Source of the DNA: Nematopogon swammerdamellus
Taxonomy: Eukaryota > Arthropoda > Insecta > Lepidoptera > Adelidae
DNA: 64,000 nucleotides
Direction of reading: 5' to 3'
Assembly (NCBI GenBank): GCA_946902875.1
Contig: OX336338.1
Coordinates: forward strand, 11,275,971-11,339,970
The notes below the pieces were generated by a model that worked only from the letters and a program-made list of their open reading frames with translations, made no database searches and had not been told where the DNA came from. Position numbers and translations under genes: made by a program. Below are positions 63,560 to 64,000 of the stretch, piece by piece. Numbering within the stretch: position 1 is the first letter of the stretch; every line of letters starts with the position of its first letter.

Positions 63560-64000
63560 AGGTAGGAGAGCTATTTGCGAATTGGACATAAAGCGCCCGA
63601 ACGGTATTTAAAATATAGTTATAAAGAATTTTGTGGGCAATTGTACTCCGCAGAAATCCCTGCCCCAAGTCCAAGCAAACCAGTCGACTCTGATAGACGT
63701 GCGCCGCTCACTAAACACTACACGGAGGATCTACCCGATATTAGTGTCTATGAGATAAAGGCTGCCTTGAAAGGACTCAAAAAAACACAAGGCTCCAGGT
63801 GAAGACGGGATAACGACAGAGCTGCTGAACGCTGGTGGACGACCGATCTTGAAGGAACTGCAAAAACTGTTCAATGCAGTTCTTGAAGGTGGTGTAGTTC
63901 CGGCCGCATGGCGAAATAGTGTCGTTGTCTTGTTTCACAAGAAGGGGGATAGGGCGAAGTTGAAAAACTATCGACCTATCTCACTTCTTAGCCACGTGTA
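63560..64000 (+). pseudogene. RTE-like reverse transcriptase fragment, frameshifted, cut by window edge
   Basis: Plus-strand translation gives RRAPLTKHYTEDLPDISVYE and IKAALKGLKK, then a shift of frame in an A-run near 63781, then APGEDGITTELLNAGG, VVLFHKKGDRAKLKNYRPIS and LL. These are the N-terminal motifs (PGEDGI, NYRPISLL) of RTE-type reverse transcriptase. At least one frameshift disables this copy. Confidence 0.8.

Noticed and set aside
1..64000. CRISPR array or prokaryotic operon
   Set aside because: Spliced animal genes, SINEs and LINEs show this is eukaryotic; the tandem repeats seen have no regular unique spacers.

Overview
This is eukaryotic nuclear DNA, most likely from a moth or butterfly. 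It is AT-rich, has spliced genes with GT-AG introns, and is packed with non-LTR retrotransposons, SINEs and short inverted-repeat DNA transposons. Three host genes can be rebuilt exon by exon with matching splice phases and read as insect orthologues of known animal proteins. No bacterial-style operon, CRISPR array or genuine tRNA/rRNA gene is present; tRNA-like and 5S-like stretches all sit inside repeats.

Host genes, left to right. (1) The 5' end of a laminin alpha gene (LanA type, minus strand; exons 2582-2748 and 2162-2264) runs off the left edge. (2) SLC66A3/PQLC3, a seven-helix PQ-loop membrane protein, is complete on the minus strand in four exons (14970 down to 10799). (3) An unidentified Ser/Gly/Lys-rich exon lies on the plus strand at about 22730-23048. 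(4) A two-exon plus-strand gene (34545-34727, 36837-37034) encodes a 126-residue acidic protein with a Cys-rich C-terminus ending in a CaaX-like box. (5) MAN1B1, the ER alpha-1,2-mannosidase of family GH47, occupies 63342-45845 on the minus strand in ten well-supported exons plus one tentative 31-nt microexon; its first exon lies past the right edge. (6) Two phase-matched plus-strand exons (52202-52332, 56705-57216) encode a transmembrane, proline-rich PPxY protein and lie inside a MAN1B1 intron.

Mobile DNA fills most of the rest. A near-complete CR1-group retrotransposon (27454-33526) has two intact overlapping ORFs. A 5'-truncated retrotransposon with a restriction-like endonuclease (4537-6651) keeps a long open frame. 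Fragments of I-type and RTE-type elements are scattered about. Many non-autonomous DNA elements can be delimited by their target-site duplications: hAT-like elements with 8-bp duplications at 15166, 17232, 18919, 35187, 35954 and 57902; PIF/Harbinger-like elements with 3-bp duplications at 12776 and 54120; TA-flanked palindromic MITEs; an element with about 425-bp inverted repeats, CACAG ends and a 5-bp duplication (42310-43674); and one with an 8-9 bp duplication (24944-26089). Two SINE families share a central domain but have different heads, one tRNA-like and one tRNA/5S-like.

The host genes belong to unrelated pathways (basement membrane, membrane transport, ER glycan trimming), as is normal for an animal chromosome. 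What stands out is the layering of transposons inside transposons, the RNA polymerase III-like modules carried by DNA elements, and the opposite-strand gene nested in MAN1B1.
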